Assembly (NCBI GenBank): GCA_037962975.1
Contig: CM075676.1
Span: 95,116,001 to 95,180,000, forward strand
Length of the DNA stretch: 64,000 nt
Origin: Clitoria ternatea
Lineage: Eukaryota; Streptophyta; Magnoliopsida; Fabales; Fabaceae
Direction: 5' to 3'
The position numbers were made by a program, and so were the translations under genes. The notes under the pieces are model-generated. The model had not been told where the DNA came from. It was given only the letters and a program-made list of their open reading frames with translations, and made no database searches. Positions 34,087 to 45,711 of the stretch are shown piece by piece (position 1 is the first letter of the stretch; each line of letters begins with the position of its first letter).

Positions 34087-34816
34087 TGATCCGGTCTCAA
34101 TACCGGTATCCGATCTGCTATACATATTTCAACGTCTTTGATAAGACATCTACGTGTAACCGGTGTCATCGGTATACATCCGAACTGTAATTCCGTATCA
34201 GGCGTTCTCCCTATACCGGTTGTTCAGGATAACACCATGACATCGGACAATACACACGTCACTGTGCTAATGACAAGGATTGTTGCTACAGGAATCGATC
34301 AATAATTCCCTACACTACGAGCCAAATTTTGCTCACGGGAATGGTCAACTTGTTCCCTAATCCTAGTCTACATTCTCTACGCTCAATATAAAATAGCCAC
34401 TTGACCCAATCATGCAGGTAAGTGCGCAACATAATAATGCTAATGGGAGTTGGTGGTTCCCCACCAACGAGTCCTCGTTAATCGAGCCAATCAGGTATAT
34501 GAACTCACTTCATGATTGAAGTGAGGGAGGATCCTCAGCTCTTTTACGACTGATTACTCTCTGAATACATTCCTTACTTGGAATATAATCACTGACTTGA
34601 GCGTCGGAGAATCTTTGCAGGTGACGCCACCATTCGCCCACTTCAACGCGCTAGGTCGGTGTGAAGGATCTCCAGGACGCCCAATCCGCTCTCCTCATTC
34701 AAGGACAACGGATACATACATCGGATACACATACATTCGGTCTATTAGACGGTATTGACATACTATTCGTGACTGGCTTGAGATCGGATCTCTTGACCCC
34801 GGTCCAGGACAGATCA
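34087..34816 (+). repeat. 5' LTR of Tat element
   Basis: 730 bp, TGATCCGG to GACAGATCA. Differs from the 3' LTR at CAAC/CAAT (~34,439) and TTGG/TTAG (~34,452), both transitions. Contains a TATAAAAT box at 34,387-34,394, a likely promoter, and the TGACTTGAGCGTC word shared with the solo LTR at 20,741. Confidence 0.95.
34387..34394 (+). promoter_or_regulatory. TATA box of Tat 5' LTR
   Basis: TATAAAAT inside the LTR, repeated at 60,555-60,562 in the 3' LTR. Placement in the middle of the LTR is compatible with the U3/R boundary lying just downstream. The transcription start itself is not known. Confidence 0.55.
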
Positions 34817-34881
34817 TTGGCACGCCCAGTGGGACACGATAAAGTTATTCCCATATCCTTTAACAGAGCAGGTAATCCACA
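34817..34881 (+). other. Primer-binding region and short leader of Tat element
   Basis: TTGGCACGCCCAGTGGGAC follows the LTR directly and is the expected PBS position. The matching tRNA cannot be assigned from sequence alone. Only 65 bases separate the LTR from the gag start codon, an unusually short leader. Confidence 0.65.
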
Positions 34882-37800
34882 ATGGAAGGCGAAGCACAAG
34901 ACTTCATGGAGAATCAAGCTGAAGGCAGAACCAATCCCAATGCCTTCAGAAAACTCAACTTTGATTCTCATGGGGGCAGCTCAAAGAAGATAGTAACAGT
35001 GTCTGATCCTGATCCCCGTGATGAGTTGATCAAACAACTTCAGAGGGAACTCGCTGAATTGCGAAGGGAGAAAAGGCAAAGCGAGGATAAAGAATCATCT
35101 CGCACGCGAAACACTCCCCACACGACTGATGGTGAAAAGTCCACCACTCTTCAGTACTCAAATATCCCTACGTTTGAGGGGGGAGAACAGACTCGCGACT
35201 CTGAGGATGCAGCTTCCCGAAGGAAGAGAGATTCAACAACAGTACCCCCATTGTCTTACAATCTGAAAGTTCCTTTTTCAAGGAGACTTATGAGCATCAG
35301 CATCCCCAAGCACCTTCAAACTACTCAACCACTTTCCATCGGAAAGTATAATGGTGAAACTGATCCAACTAAGCACCTTGATGCTTATGTGTTTGAAGCC
35401 ATGTACTTGGGAGCTGATGAAGATGTGATGTGCCGAATGTTCCCTCGAACATTGTCTGAGGAGGCCCTCGGATGGTTTAAAGGCCTGCCTTCTGGATCCA
35501 TAGATTCTTGGACGAAAATGGCAGCTGCCTTTGAAACCCACTTTGTCATCTCCAGAGACGTGCCCAAGACGTCCCATACCTTAGCTCAGATTAAGCAAGG
35601 TGAAACTGAGGGTTTAAAAGATTTTTTGAAGAGGTTTTACAAGGAAGCAGCCCTGGTTCCTAACCTCACAGAATCTATCAAGCTGCATATCGTTATTGAG
35701 GCATTGCAGCCGAGTTCAGCTTTCGCTCTTTCATTAGCAAAGAGCCCTCCAACAATTTTTGAGGAGTTCAGAAAGAAAGCCTCAAAATACGTAAGTATAG
35801 AGATGCATTTGGAGGCAATAGCTGCAAAGAAAAAGCCCCCAGCACCACTTCCTCAAACCCAGAAGGGTAAGGAGAAGACGAGGTCAGAACGCATGGAGAG
35901 GCCATTTACAAATCCTAAGGTTAATAACCACCCTCCTCGACCTCGAGAAAGGCACGTCAATTCCTTCAGCCATTATGCACAATTGTCTGCCAGGCCATCT
36001 CAGATTTTAAGGGAGGTCGGATGGCCAATGCTCAGCACATATGGCATCAGAAGACCAGCCCCTATGAAAAGACCAGGAAATTCACGAAAGTACTGTGATT
36101 TTCATGAACAAAATGGTCATTCAACTGATGAATGCCAAGCTCTAAAGAACGCGGTTGAGACGCTAATTAGAGAAGGCAAGTTGAAGCAATACCTGTTCAA
36201 AGAAAAATCCTTTGACAGGGCAGAACGGAATGAGAAAAGAGAAAGAGATCCAGACGATGGGGATGACAATAACCCCAGTCCGGTTCGAAAGTTCTCTGTT
36301 GCAGAGAAACAAAAAGGTGTGATGGCTGATAATGCAGCACAGAAAGACAGCATGCCCCAGCAACAATGTCAGGGCCGACGTGAAGTTATTGACATGATTG
36401 CTGGAGGGTTCGCTGGAGGAGGAGCTTCAATTACAGCCCGTAAGAATCATCACAGAATGATTCTATCTGTGCAAGGGAAAGTCAAAGACAATCGCCCTTA
36501 CAGAGGTGGGATTGAAGCCCCCACAATTTCTTTCTCTGACGAGGATTTTGGCCCAACCATTCCTGGTGGTGACGATGCTGTAGTCATCACTGCTGTGATT
36601 GCCAACAAGGACGTCCGAAGAATCCTTGTTGACCAGGGAAGTTCCTGCGATGTTATTTTCTATAATTGCTTTGAAAGAATGGGTTTTAAAGACTCAGACT
36701 TACAACCTTACACGCAGGATCTAACAGCTTTCAATGGCGCAAAGCAACCAACTAAAGGGTATCTTGACACCCTTATCTCGTTTGAAGGCGAGCCAGGAGC
36801 CAGGACGGTTAGATCTCGGGTGCTAGTGATTGATGTCAAATCACCATTTAATGGCATCATAGGCCGTCCCACTTTGAATGCAATGGAGGCAGTTGTATCA
36901 ACCCCTCATCTCCTTATCAAGTTCATTGACAAGGATAATGCTGTGTCATCTATCCGGGGTGATCAAGAGATGGCTAGGTACTGCTACAACCTTAGCCTCA
37001 ACATAACAAAGCTTGACGCCTCCAACAAAAAGAGGAAACTTAATGATACTGGAACATCGGCTGGATCTGTAAGCCTTGTCGACCTGGACCCTAGGGCGGA
37101 TTTGAACATTGATCCGTCCAACCCATCAAAGCCCACACCGGATGGAAGTTCCAGGGATATCGTCTTGGGAGATTCTCCAGAAAAGATCACCCATATCAAT
37201 GACAAGCTAGATACTGAAATAGAGCAGCGACTGTTGGCTCTCTTGCAAGAGTTTAAAGACCTCTTTGCATGGACTGCAGCCGATATGCCAGGCATAGACC
37301 CTGAATTCTGCTGTCATAAGTTATCCGTCTATCCAGAGACGAAACCTGTGGCCCAAAAGAAAAGACGATTGGGCCCAGAGAAACAGAAGGCAGCTTGCCA
37401 GCAAACTGAGGAGTTGCTGAAGGCCGGATTTATCAGGGAAATCCGATATTCCTCTTGGCTTTCGAATGTGGTGATGGTCCCTAAATCCAATGCTAAATGG
37501 AGAATGTGCATTGATTACGTGGACCTTAACCGCTGCTGTCCAAAAGATCCTTATCCTCTTCCTAGTATAGATCGGATGGTGGATGATTCCTCTGGTTATC
37601 AATACCTGAGCTTCATGGACGCTTATTCTGGTTACAACCAAATTCCGATGTGCGAAGAGGATCAAGAGAAGACAGCCTTCATAAATGATCGTGGTGTCTT
37701 TTGCTATACAGTCATGCCCTTTGGCCTGAAAAACGCTGGGGCGACATATCAGCGCATGGTCAACAAGGTTTTCGAAGGTATGCACACCAAACTTGTTGAA

Positions 37801-38361
37801 GTATACATTGACGACATAATAGCAAAGACACCGGTTGGTGGCGATCATATTGACGACCTGCGCCAAGTATTCACCCGTTTGAGACAATTTAACATGAGGC
37901 TGAACCCAATGAAGTGCACATTTGCTGTCCCTGCTGGGAAGTTTTTGGGTTTCATGTTAACTCAACGTGGTATTGAAGCCAATCCAGGGAAGTGCCAGAC
38001 GATTCTAAACATGCAGAGTCCTAAGAATCTCAAAGAAGTCCAATCCCTGAATGGCAAAGTAGCAGCTTTGGCACGATTCATGCCGAAGATGGCTCACAGG
38101 TCGCTCCCCCTGTACAAAATACTGAAAAAGTCCAAGAAATTCGAGTGGGGACAGGAACAAGAAAAAGCTTTCCAAGAGCTTAAGGAGGTGTTGTCCAAAC
38201 CTCCCATTCTCACAAAGCCTGACCCCGAAGACACACTCATTCTGTACTTGGCTATTTCAGATGAAGCTTTGGGCGTTGCCTTGATAAAAGAAACTCCTGA
38301 TGGACAAAGACCGGTCTATTTCACTAGCAAGACCTTGCAAGGTGCTGAGGTCCGGTATTAG
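34882..38361 (+). CDS. Tat Gag-Pol, first part: Gag, protease, RT, start of RNase H (ends at internal TAG)
   Basis: Starts at ATG 34,882 and runs 1,159 codons to an in-frame TAG. Gag capsid region is at ~130-300 (WFKGLPSGSIDSW), an atypical zinc knuckle at ~404-418 (YCDFHEQNGHSTDEC), and protease at ~580 (VDQGSSCDVIF). Reverse transcriptase is at ~830-1,030 (WRMCIDYVDLN; YSGYNQIPM; catalytic YIDDI near 974). The beginning of RNase H ends at EVRY. It would encode the particle proteins and the polymerase that copies the element. The same frame continues open beyond the stop to 40,353, so this is one polyprotein gene broken by a single nonsense codon. Confidence 0.93.
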   Translation: MEGEAQDFMENQAEGRTNPNAFRKLNFDSHGGSSKKIVTVSDPDPRDELIKQLQRELAELRREKRQSEDKESSRTRNTPHTTDGEKSTTLQYSNIPTFEGGEQTRDSEDAASRRKRDSTTVPPLSYNLKVPFSRRLMSISIPKHLQTTQPLSIGKYNGETDPTKHLDAYVFEAMYLGADEDVMCRMFPRTLSEEALGWFKGLPSGSIDSWTKMAAAFETHFVISRDVPKTSHTLAQIKQGETEGLKDFLKRFYKEAALVPNLTESIKLHIVIEALQPSSAFALSLAKSPPTIFEEFRKKASKYVSIEMHLEAIAAKKKPPAPLPQTQKGKEKTRSERMERPFTNPKVNNHPPRPRERHVNSFSHYAQLSARPSQILREVGWPMLSTYGIRRPAPMKRPGNSRKYCDFHEQNGHSTDECQALKNAVETLIREGKLKQYLFKEKSFDRAERNEKRERDPDDGDDNNPSPVRKFSVAEKQKGVMADNAAQKDSMPQQQCQGRREVIDMIAGGFAGGGASITARKNHHRMILSVQGKVKDNRPYRGGIEAPTISFSDEDFGPTIPGGDDAVVITAVIANKDVRRILVDQGSSCDVIFYNCFERMGFKDSDLQPYTQDLTAFNGAKQPTKGYLDTLISFEGEPGARTVRSRVLVIDVKSPFNGIIGRPTLNAMEAVVSTPHLLIKFIDKDNAVSSIRGDQEMARYCYNLSLNITKLDASNKKRKLNDTGTSAGSVSLVDLDPRADLNIDPSNPSKPTPDGSSRDIVLGDSPEKITHINDKLDTEIEQRLLALLQEFKDLFAWTAADMPGIDPEFCCHKLSVYPETKPVAQKKRRLGPEKQKAACQQTEELLKAGFIREIRYSSWLSNVVMVPKSNAKWRMCIDYVDLNRCCPKDPYPLPSIDRMVDDSSGYQYLSFMDAYSGYNQIPMCEEDQEKTAFINDRGVFCYTVMPFGLKNAGATYQRMVNKVFEGMHTKLVEVYIDDIIAKTPVGGDHIDDLRQVFTRLRQFNMRLNPMKCTFAVPAGKFLGFMLTQRGIEANPGKCQTILNMQSPKNLKEVQSLNGKVAALARFMPKMAHRSLPLYKILKKSKKFEWGQEQEKAFQELKEVLSKPPILTKPDPEDTLILYLAISDEALGVALIKETPDGQRPVYFTSKTLQGAEVRY

Positions 38362-40353
38362 AAAATTGAAAAGGCCGCCCTCGCTGTTGTTTGGGCCTCA
38401 CGACGGTTACGCCCGTACTTTCACGCCCATCCAATCATAGTGAGAACGGATTTGCCACTCCGTTCTGTCTTAATCAAACCCGATCTCGCTGGGAGGATGA
38501 TCAAATGGTCTATTGAACTCTCTGAGTTTGATATATCCTACGAACCCTGCAGCGCTATTAAAGCTCAAGTCCTGGCTGACTTTATTGTGGAAATGACAGG
38601 GACTGATCCAGATTACCCTCGAGTCCATTGGACCATTTACGTTGATGGTTCATCAAACCAAAGAGGCTCTGGAGCAGGTGTAGTTCTAGAAAGTGATGAC
38701 GGAGTACACCTGGAGATCTCCCTTCGTTTCAATTTCAAAACATCCAACAACCAAGCTGAGTACGAAGCTTGCTTGGCCGAGCTAAGAGCTGCAATTGACA
38801 TCGGAGCTTCTGAGGCGACACTCTGCAGCGATTCACAGCTGGTGATTTCGCAGATCTTAGGAGATTATCAAGCTCGCGAACCTCAACTCCAATTATACTT
38901 GAACTGTGTCAAGGAGTTGACTGAGAAATTCTCAAAGGTGGAATTCAAGCATGTTCCACGTGAAGAGAATACGAGAGCGGATATACTCTCCAGGTTAGCA
39001 AGCACTAAACGACTAGGTAGCACCACTACGTTGGTTCAAAGCACGCTAACGTCGCCCAGCATTCCTCTTTTCCCTTCTCTAAACGCCATAATGACTGACT
39101 CCCTTTACGGAGATACATGGATGGCTCCTTACATCCGTTACTTGGCTGATGGACAACTACCTACGGATGAGAAGGAAAAAACGAGGTTAAGGAGAGAATT
39201 ACCATATTTCACTATGATTGATGGTAATCTCTACAGAAGGGCACTGTCTGTGCCCTATTTGATTTGTCTCAAAGAGGATGAAGTGCAAGACGTAATGAAG
39301 GAAGTGCATGGAGGACAGTCTGGACACCACGCTGGAGGAAGAAGCTTAATGCGAAAAATCCTCAGAGCTGGATACTGGTGGCCCACAATGAAGCAAGACT
39401 CCATTGACTTCGTCAAAAAATGCGACGCTTGCCAAAAATTCTCTAACCTTCACCACACACCGGCGGAAGAACTCTTCACATCCGCTGTTCCATGGCCCTT
39501 CTACCAATGGGGTTTAGATATTTTGGGCCCCTTTCCAACTGCTCCTGGGGGCATCAAATATCTCATTGTAGGGGTTGATTATTTCACTAAGTGGATAGAA
39601 GCAGAGCCGGTGGTGCATATTACTTCAGCCCGAACCCGTCGTTTCATGTATGAAAACATCATAACACGGTTTGGGGTCCCAGCACAGATTGTCACAGACA
39701 ATGGCACCCAGTTCACTGATAGAAAATTCACAGATTTGCTTGAAGGGTTAGGAATAACCCAAATATTCTCATCCGTCGAACATCCCCAAACTAATGGTCA
39801 AGCTGAAGTGGCCAACAGGGAGGTGCTGAAGGGACTAAAGAAACGCCTTGGTGAAGCCAAGGGCGGATGGACAGACCAGCTGTGTCATGTCCTATGGGCA
39901 TATCGGACAACGCCTCATTCATCCACCAATGAATCCCCATATCGCCTAACGTACGGGGTCGAGGCAATGATACCTGTGGAACTGCAAATTGCTTCCACAA
40001 GAGTTAAGTACTTCTCTGAAGAAACCAACAATGCTAACTTGGCATCCGAAATGGATGTCATACAAGAACTCAGAGAAGACGCTTTCATCAGAGATCAAGC
40101 CATCAAAGCCAAAGTTGCTCTCCGGTACAACAAACGAGTCCAATCAAGGACTTTCAACGTTGGAGATTTGGTTTTGAGGAAAGCAAGTATAGGGAACAAA
40201 TTCGCCCATCAAGGCAAATTAGCCCCAAACTGGGAAGGCCCATACAGGGTATCCGAGGTCACTGGCAAAGGCTCTTACCGCCTTGAAAACCTTGATGGCA
40301 CTCCAATCCGAAACAAATGGAACACCCAAAACTTGCGCATCTACTATAGCTAG
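38362..40353 (+). pseudogene. Tat Pol, second part: RNase H remainder, archaeal-type RNase H, integrase
   Basis: Open in the same frame from just after the TAG to the stop at 40,353. It has the end of the first RNase H, then a second RNase H (IYVDGSSNQRGSGAGVV near 38,640; AEYEACLAELRAA), a hallmark of Tat/Ogre-type elements. Integrase follows: an HHCC finger (HHAGGRSLMRKIL, then CDACQ) and the DDE residues in LDILGPF, VTDNGTQF and NGQAEVANR. Integrase inserts the cDNA. With the stop at codon 1,160 this part is reached only by readthrough, so the copy is probably not self-sufficient. No other disruption seen. Confidence 0.9.
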
Positions 40354-41916
40354 CTGTTTCTACACTCTCCTATCCTTATCTTGGATTGAATACTGGAGAA
40401 TTTATTTTCACAGCTACGCTCTCCTTGTAATTCTTATTTTTTGATTTAATAAGAATCTCTCATAACAATTTAACTCTTTTGAGTTTTTCTTATGCTGTGA
40501 TTTTCAGTTTATCCGGTGTACAGAAGCATATTCAGGACGGATGATCTCAGCTACTTATTCTGTAGTTGACGATGTAACTCCTCGAATATGCGCAACGCAC
40601 AAGAACATACTCAGGACGGATGATCTCAATTACCCATTCTGTAATTGACGATGTAACTCCTCGAGTGTGTAAGTATTGAAGGCCCAGATTGTAGGATTAA
40701 ACCGAACTCTGGGTACGGTTAGTAAGTTTGGCTGAACACCGGTGAAGGCTCGGATTGTAGGATTAAACCGAACTCTAAGTACGACTAGTAGGATAAACCG
40801 AACGTCGGGGAAGACCTGAGTTGTAGGATTAAACCGAACCTCAGGGCATGGGTTGTAGGGCTGGTCCTTCTTCAAGGCCACAAACCGAACCCCATTCGAA
40901 GACTACATGGGTTGTAGGGCTGGTCCTTCTTCAAGGCCACAAACCGAACCCCATTCAAAGACTACATGGGTTGTAGGGCTGGTCCTCTTTCATACCACAA
41001 ACCGAACCCCATGCGAAGGCTTGGGCGCAGTAAGCTGGTTCTTCTTCGAAGGATCACGCTGAACCCCAAGTGACGGGTGCAGTAGGTTCAGGATTAGCCC
41101 TGATCTGAACCCCGTGTTGAAGGCTCAGATTGTAGGATTAAACTGAACTCTGAGTACGACTAGTAGGATTAACCGAACGTCGGTGAAGAAGAACGGCTAG
41201 TAGGATTAAACCGAACGCCAAATATGACATGGACAGTAGGATCAAACCGAACTCCAAACACAACAAGTAAGTTATACCGAACTCCAGATTAACACTCTCT
41301 TATGAAGTTCTTTATTTGGAAGTTTTATAGCTTATAATTCTGAGTCATCAATTCTTCAATTGAGACCTAACTCATAAACTCCGACACAAATAATTCACTC
41401 GGGTACGCCACAATCTAAGGCATATTCACCCGAAATCTCTCAGTCGGAAATATTTGAAGAGGAATTTCTATTTTAAATCCTCACTTTCAAGAACTCTCAT
41501 GAGAAAACCTCACTCAAGATCATAATCACCCGATGAAACTAGGGGACAGCATCAACGATTCAACGAATATCTTGAGGAATGAACTTTCGTCTAAACGATC
41601 TCACAATCATTCCCCTTAAACCGTTCTTGTGACGATGATGTGTTCCCCCACAAGCGGTGATCTTATGAAATTCATCTCGCATGTTTAAGTCCGGTGTGGA
41701 GATTTTGTTTTACAATCCGATCTTCACTACTTAAATCCGGAGTGATACAATATACATGCAATCCCTCTATTAAAGTTGTTTTTCACTAAACAAGAATGGA
41801 GGTAAAAAACTCTTTTATTGATTAAACGAGAATTACAATTCGTGCAATAATCCGGAGCTGATCCCGGAACAAAGCGAATTTGAATCAATAAAATGAAAAG
41901 GGAAACAAGGAAGGCA
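40354..41916 (+). repeat. Tat 3' region, module 1: hairpins and tandem repeats
   Basis: Non-coding. After two hairpin units (40,527-40,669) come many GTAGGATTAAACCGAACTC-like words and three 59-bp tandem copies starting at 40,848, 40,907 and 40,966 (ATGGGTTGTAGGGCTGG). Variable tandem repeats in the 3' untranslated region are known for this lineage and have been proposed as a source of satellite DNA. 41,290-41,916 has no obvious repeat and no gene apart from the 3' end of the antisense gene. Confidence 0.8.
40527..40669 (+). repeat. Two 64-nt hairpin repeats (array A)
   Basis: Units 40,527-40,590 and 40,606-40,669 share AGGACGGATGATCTCA and GACGATGTAACTCCTCGA. Outer arms pair CATATTC with GAATATG in unit 1 and CATACTC with GAGTGTG in unit 2. 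Inner arms pair CAGCTAC with GTAGTTG and CAATTAC with GTAATTG. Bases differ between units, yet pairing is kept. Confidence 0.8.
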
Positions 41917-44482
41917 CTACTTTCTCTGGCTTGAGTCTCCTTCCTTCCCTTTGCCTTTGTCTCCGATCTTGCCTTCTCCAGTGCGAGAGCTTGTTCCTGT
42001 GCTTATGGGCTTCAGGAATGAAGATCCCATTGATTGGCCTGCAGGTAAAGGAGCGAACTTATAAGGAATGTTAGGCGGACTTTCATGACGCTTATCAACT
42101 ATGGCCACCAGTTTCCCTTGATGAAACTCATAGAACGGGTCAATACCATTCAGATTAAGTTTCACCTTGGGATTCCGGTATTGAATTTGACGAACAGCCA
42201 ACCCAAAGGATTCCTTGACTGCTTGATCGCACATATCCACAGCCTCGTCAAATTCCGCTTTTGTGTCCGCCAACTTTGAGAGCAGCTCCTTCTCCTTACG
42301 CGACCAATCTTCGGTTCCTCGAGCATAAACAACTTTGACTTCCTTAAGCTCCTCTTCCAGCTTTGAAGAGCGTTCCTTCTCCGCACAAAAACCGGAGTGG
42401 AGGTCGGAATTGATTTTCTTTTGGTCAGCTACTTGGGCCTCCAACTCCTTGACAAGATGTTTTAGCCTGACAATTTCTTCATCCTTCTTATATCCTTCCT
42501 CTTTGGAAGCTTCTAATTTACTTTCTAGACGAAGGATGGTTGCCTTGTCCTTAGCATCAGCAACGCTAAGGTCATTAACCTTGCCAACCAACAAGCTCAG
42601 CCTCTCATTCTCTTCTGGAAGCTTGCGAACCGATCTTAAGAGCCCGGATAATTCTGCCAGGTGCTTCTGTCCGGCATCGCAAGCTTTGGCTACTTCATCG
42701 CTCATCAATGAGGGCTTCAGCTTGTACGGAGTCTCAGGAACGCCCTCAGGAACAGAACCCTCGCATACCAGATATTGTGCAAGACCGGAGCTACTTTGAA
42801 GGGGGCGAGTAACTTTTGGTGCAAAGTAAGTCGTTATTGGCTTTGCACCATAAGTGATCCCGTCGCCGGGGGTATCCGGAGTGGATCTAGCATCCAGAGC
42901 GGACCCTTCTACTTTCTTTCCCTTTGAAAGCTCCGGATCAGCGCCCCCACTTGAAATTTTTTGTTTTTTCGGAGAGAGTTGACGATCCGAGGTCTTTGAG
43001 GAACCGCGTTTTATTCTTTTCTTCTTCTCTCCGACCTTCTCACCCGAAACCCCCTCAGATCCGCCCTCTAGCAAGGGGATATCTTCACCAGCAGATGGGG
43101 TTAAAATGATGGTCTCCGCCGTAGCTTTCTTCGAATTCCGTTTCGCTTGAATGTCATTTTCAGCTGCCACGGAATTCACTCCAGCTTTGAGCCCCTTCAG
43201 TTTTTCCATCTCTGGTGACGCAGATTCAATTTCAACTACAAAACCAAACAATACGGTTAGAAATCAAAGACTTCAAGGCATGATATGATAAAACATGAAA
43301 AATAGCAAGAAAATTACGCAGATATTCCTCGCGGGTAGACCACGATCCTAACAAACGCCTGCAAGAGAAAAATTGATGCGAGGCGGTGTAAGATTGAAGG
43401 GCGGAAAGAACGGAAACTGAAGACGGGCTTAGTTTATCCTCCTCAGTGTAGTACGCCTGGGAGGTCAGCAAAAAGTGTTCATGCGTCCAAGCCACTGGGA
43501 ACTTCGGAATCCCATCTTCAGTTAACCAAAAAACTGACTCGTCAGGGTGAACGCTAATCTTCGTGAAATAGGACTTGAATGAATGTCCATCAACTTTGGC
43601 GGAGTCAGTGTACACCTCAAAGTTGATAACCTTTGAGAGAGTCCGGAGGGATATCAAGCTCACTCCCCCCTTCTCTTTATTTGCACGACGGACCACTTGG
43701 GCAAAATAAAAGAGCATGGCCACCGTCGGTTTGAAGTTGAAGTGCTCCCCAAGCACTTCAAGAGAACGGACTAATCCCCATCTGTTGGGGTGAAGCTGTG
43801 AAGGAGCGCAGTCCAGGAATCTCAGAACCCCCATCTGAAACTTCGAAAGGGGAAACCGCACACCAAGGTTCAAAAATAAAAAGTCATACATATACAAGGA
43901 CCTTTCATCCGGAGTATGACAAATTCGATCGGATGGCAACGGGGCTATCACCACGAAACACTTCTTGTATTTATCCTTCTTGAAGACCGTGAAACGCGGC
44001 TCCAACTCCGCTCCCCCCTCTTGAGCGTGAACTGATGCTATTTCACGAAACTCCTCAGCCACCCAGCTGAATGGGCGTTTCTGTTGGAATTTCACCCAGT
44101 CTATCCAGTGTGCAACCACATTGCATAGGCCGGATTGGGTCTTCAAGATATACTTCTCAGAAGGAGATTCCCCTTCAGACGATTTCCTCCCAGTAGCTTT
44201 CTTTGTCACCATTGTGAAAGCTTTGATGCTGCGATAAAATTTCACATCATCAGAGAGATATAAATCCCCACTCTCGACACTCTCACTGGAGGAGGAAGAC
44301 TCTGAAGAGGGTATAATCACCCTTCGCCTTTGATATTGCGACTCCTCCCTCTCTGTATTCCGTGGCCTCGACTGAAGGATCACTGGGATCCTCCCACCAC
44401 GAACGTTAGGGTTTTGAGTCAAAGCCCTTCCTCCTCTTCCTCTAGGGCCAACGCCACTGAAGCTAACACCCTTCCTAGGCAT
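41917..44482 (-). CDS. Antisense gene 1 of the Tat element (gypsy-type transposon domain plus coiled coil)
   Basis: Two exons on the minus strand, 44,482-43,318 and 43,235-41,917, joined across an 82-bp GT-AG intron to 827 residues. Exon 1 carries the PF04195-like 'putative gypsy type transposon' domain (LGVRFPLSKFQMGVLRFL, APSQLHPNRWGLV). Exon 2 has Lys/Glu-rich low complexity, a long coiled coil and a conserved C-terminal block (SFGLAVRQIQYRNPKVKLN, DPFYEFHQGKLVA). It lies opposite to pol, downstream of it, as antisense frames do in Tat-lineage relatives. Function is unknown. The ATG at 44,482 was preferred over 44,656 because upstream residues look like leader and intron. Paralogue of the gene at 46,193-59,268. 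Confidence 0.78.
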
Positions 44483-45125
44483 TCTCAAATATTGAAAAGA
44501 GAAACTGAAAACGAAGGGAAAGTGGTTACCTAAGGATAGTGAATTGAAATTCACAGAGGCGGACACGAAGAACTTCTTGGAACTTTTGTAGAGGTTCGTC
44601 AAAGAAGCAAGAAGAAATGGTAACTGAGATTGCCAGATATGCCTCCTTCGAGGCACGAAAATTTTTCAAATACCCACTAAACACAACCTGTCGTTTACCC
44701 CCAAACGACTCCCCGTTTAGTGGACCAAAATTGTCGTTTAGTACCTCAAAGCGCGAAAATGCCTTCATTTTGTCACAGAACTATCGAAATGGGCCTATTA
44801 AAACCAAATACTAGGCCCAACAAGACTATGCGTGATAGTTACTAAGACATGCGCACTTAACGCAATAATGACGCGCCCACGTGAATTAACGCATTAAATG
44901 TCCAATCATTAGAAACGTGGCCACCATTACTCGAATACCAAGGGTTGCGAAATTCGATAAACTTCTGATATTCCCATTGTCGAATCCGCCCTTAAAATTT
45001 CATCACTACGGAACATGGCTCCCAGAACGGATATTTACACTTCGGTACAATTCCTGAGTTACACGTGCTATGGTCAATATAGCTCATATGAGCAAGACAA
45101 CTGCTTCCTCACATCAGCTAGGGGG
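44483..45125 (-). promoter_or_regulatory. Upstream region of antisense gene 1
   Basis: Reading upstream of the gene (rising coordinates) are a GTAACC splice-donor-like site near 44,530, GGCCCA/TGGGCC elements near 44,790-44,820, a G-box in CCCACGTGA near 44,880 and an AGCTAGGGGGC motif near 45,118. The same elements occur in the same order upstream of antisense gene 2. Promoter function is inferred from motif conservation only. No clean TATA box here (TATTTGAA at best). Confidence 0.5.
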
Positions 45126-45185
45126 CTAGTAGAGGTATTACTCGGATTATTGCCTAATCCGCACTCCCTTGATTGGAAAAAATTC

Positions 45186-45711
45186 ACCAGGACGGATGAT
45201 CTCAATCACCTATTCAGTGATTCGATGATGTAACTCCTGGTACGAAGAACTCCAATAATCATTCCAGGACGGATGATCTCAATCACCTATAAAGTGATTC
45301 GACGATGTAACTCCTGGTATGAACAATTCTCATCATCATTCTGAGAAGTATTCACTAAATCCGTACCCCTACGATTGAAAAATGTCTCCAGGACGGATTA
45401 TCTAAATCACCTATTCTGTGATATGACGATGTAACTCCTAGCGCCATACACACCACAAGGACGGATGATCTCAATCACCTGTTATGTGATCCGATGTTAT
45501 AACTTCTGGTGCTGTACACATCCCCAAGACGGATGATCTCAATCACTTATGAAGTGATTTGATGATAAAACACCTGGCATGATCAATTCCCACAATCATC
45601 TTTATGATGGAAAATTCCGAAAGTCAGTCCGCACTTTCGCTTTCAAGTGGTATTCTCCCAGGACGGATACTCTTTATCACCTATTCTGTGATACAACGAC
45701 GTAACTCCTGG
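45186..45711 (+). repeat. Hairpin repeat array B, six units
   Basis: Units at about 45,186-45,241, 45,264-45,317, 45,388-45,441, 45,454-45,510, 45,524-45,577 and 45,658-45,711. Typical outer pairing is CCAGGA with TCCTGG and inner pairing AATCAC with GTGATT around CTATTC. They share the AGGACGGATGATCTCA core with array A but use different stem bases. Spacing between units is irregular (66-132 bp), unlike a simple satellite. Confidence 0.8.

Noticed and set aside
34817..34836. Assigning a particular tRNA to the Tat primer-binding site
   Set aside because: The sequence fits the lineage but I could not match it to a specific tRNA without a search.
38359..38361. Programmed stop-codon readthrough in the Tat polyprotein
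   Set aside because: The stop lies in the middle of the RNase H domain, not at a domain boundary where such signals act; a nonsense mutation is simpler, although one copy cannot settle it.
44483..44656. Upstream start at 44,656 for antisense gene 1
   Set aside because: The extra 58 residues look like leader and intron (GTAACC donor-like site), have no counterpart in the paralogue, and the ATG at 44,482 starts a better-behaved N-terminus.
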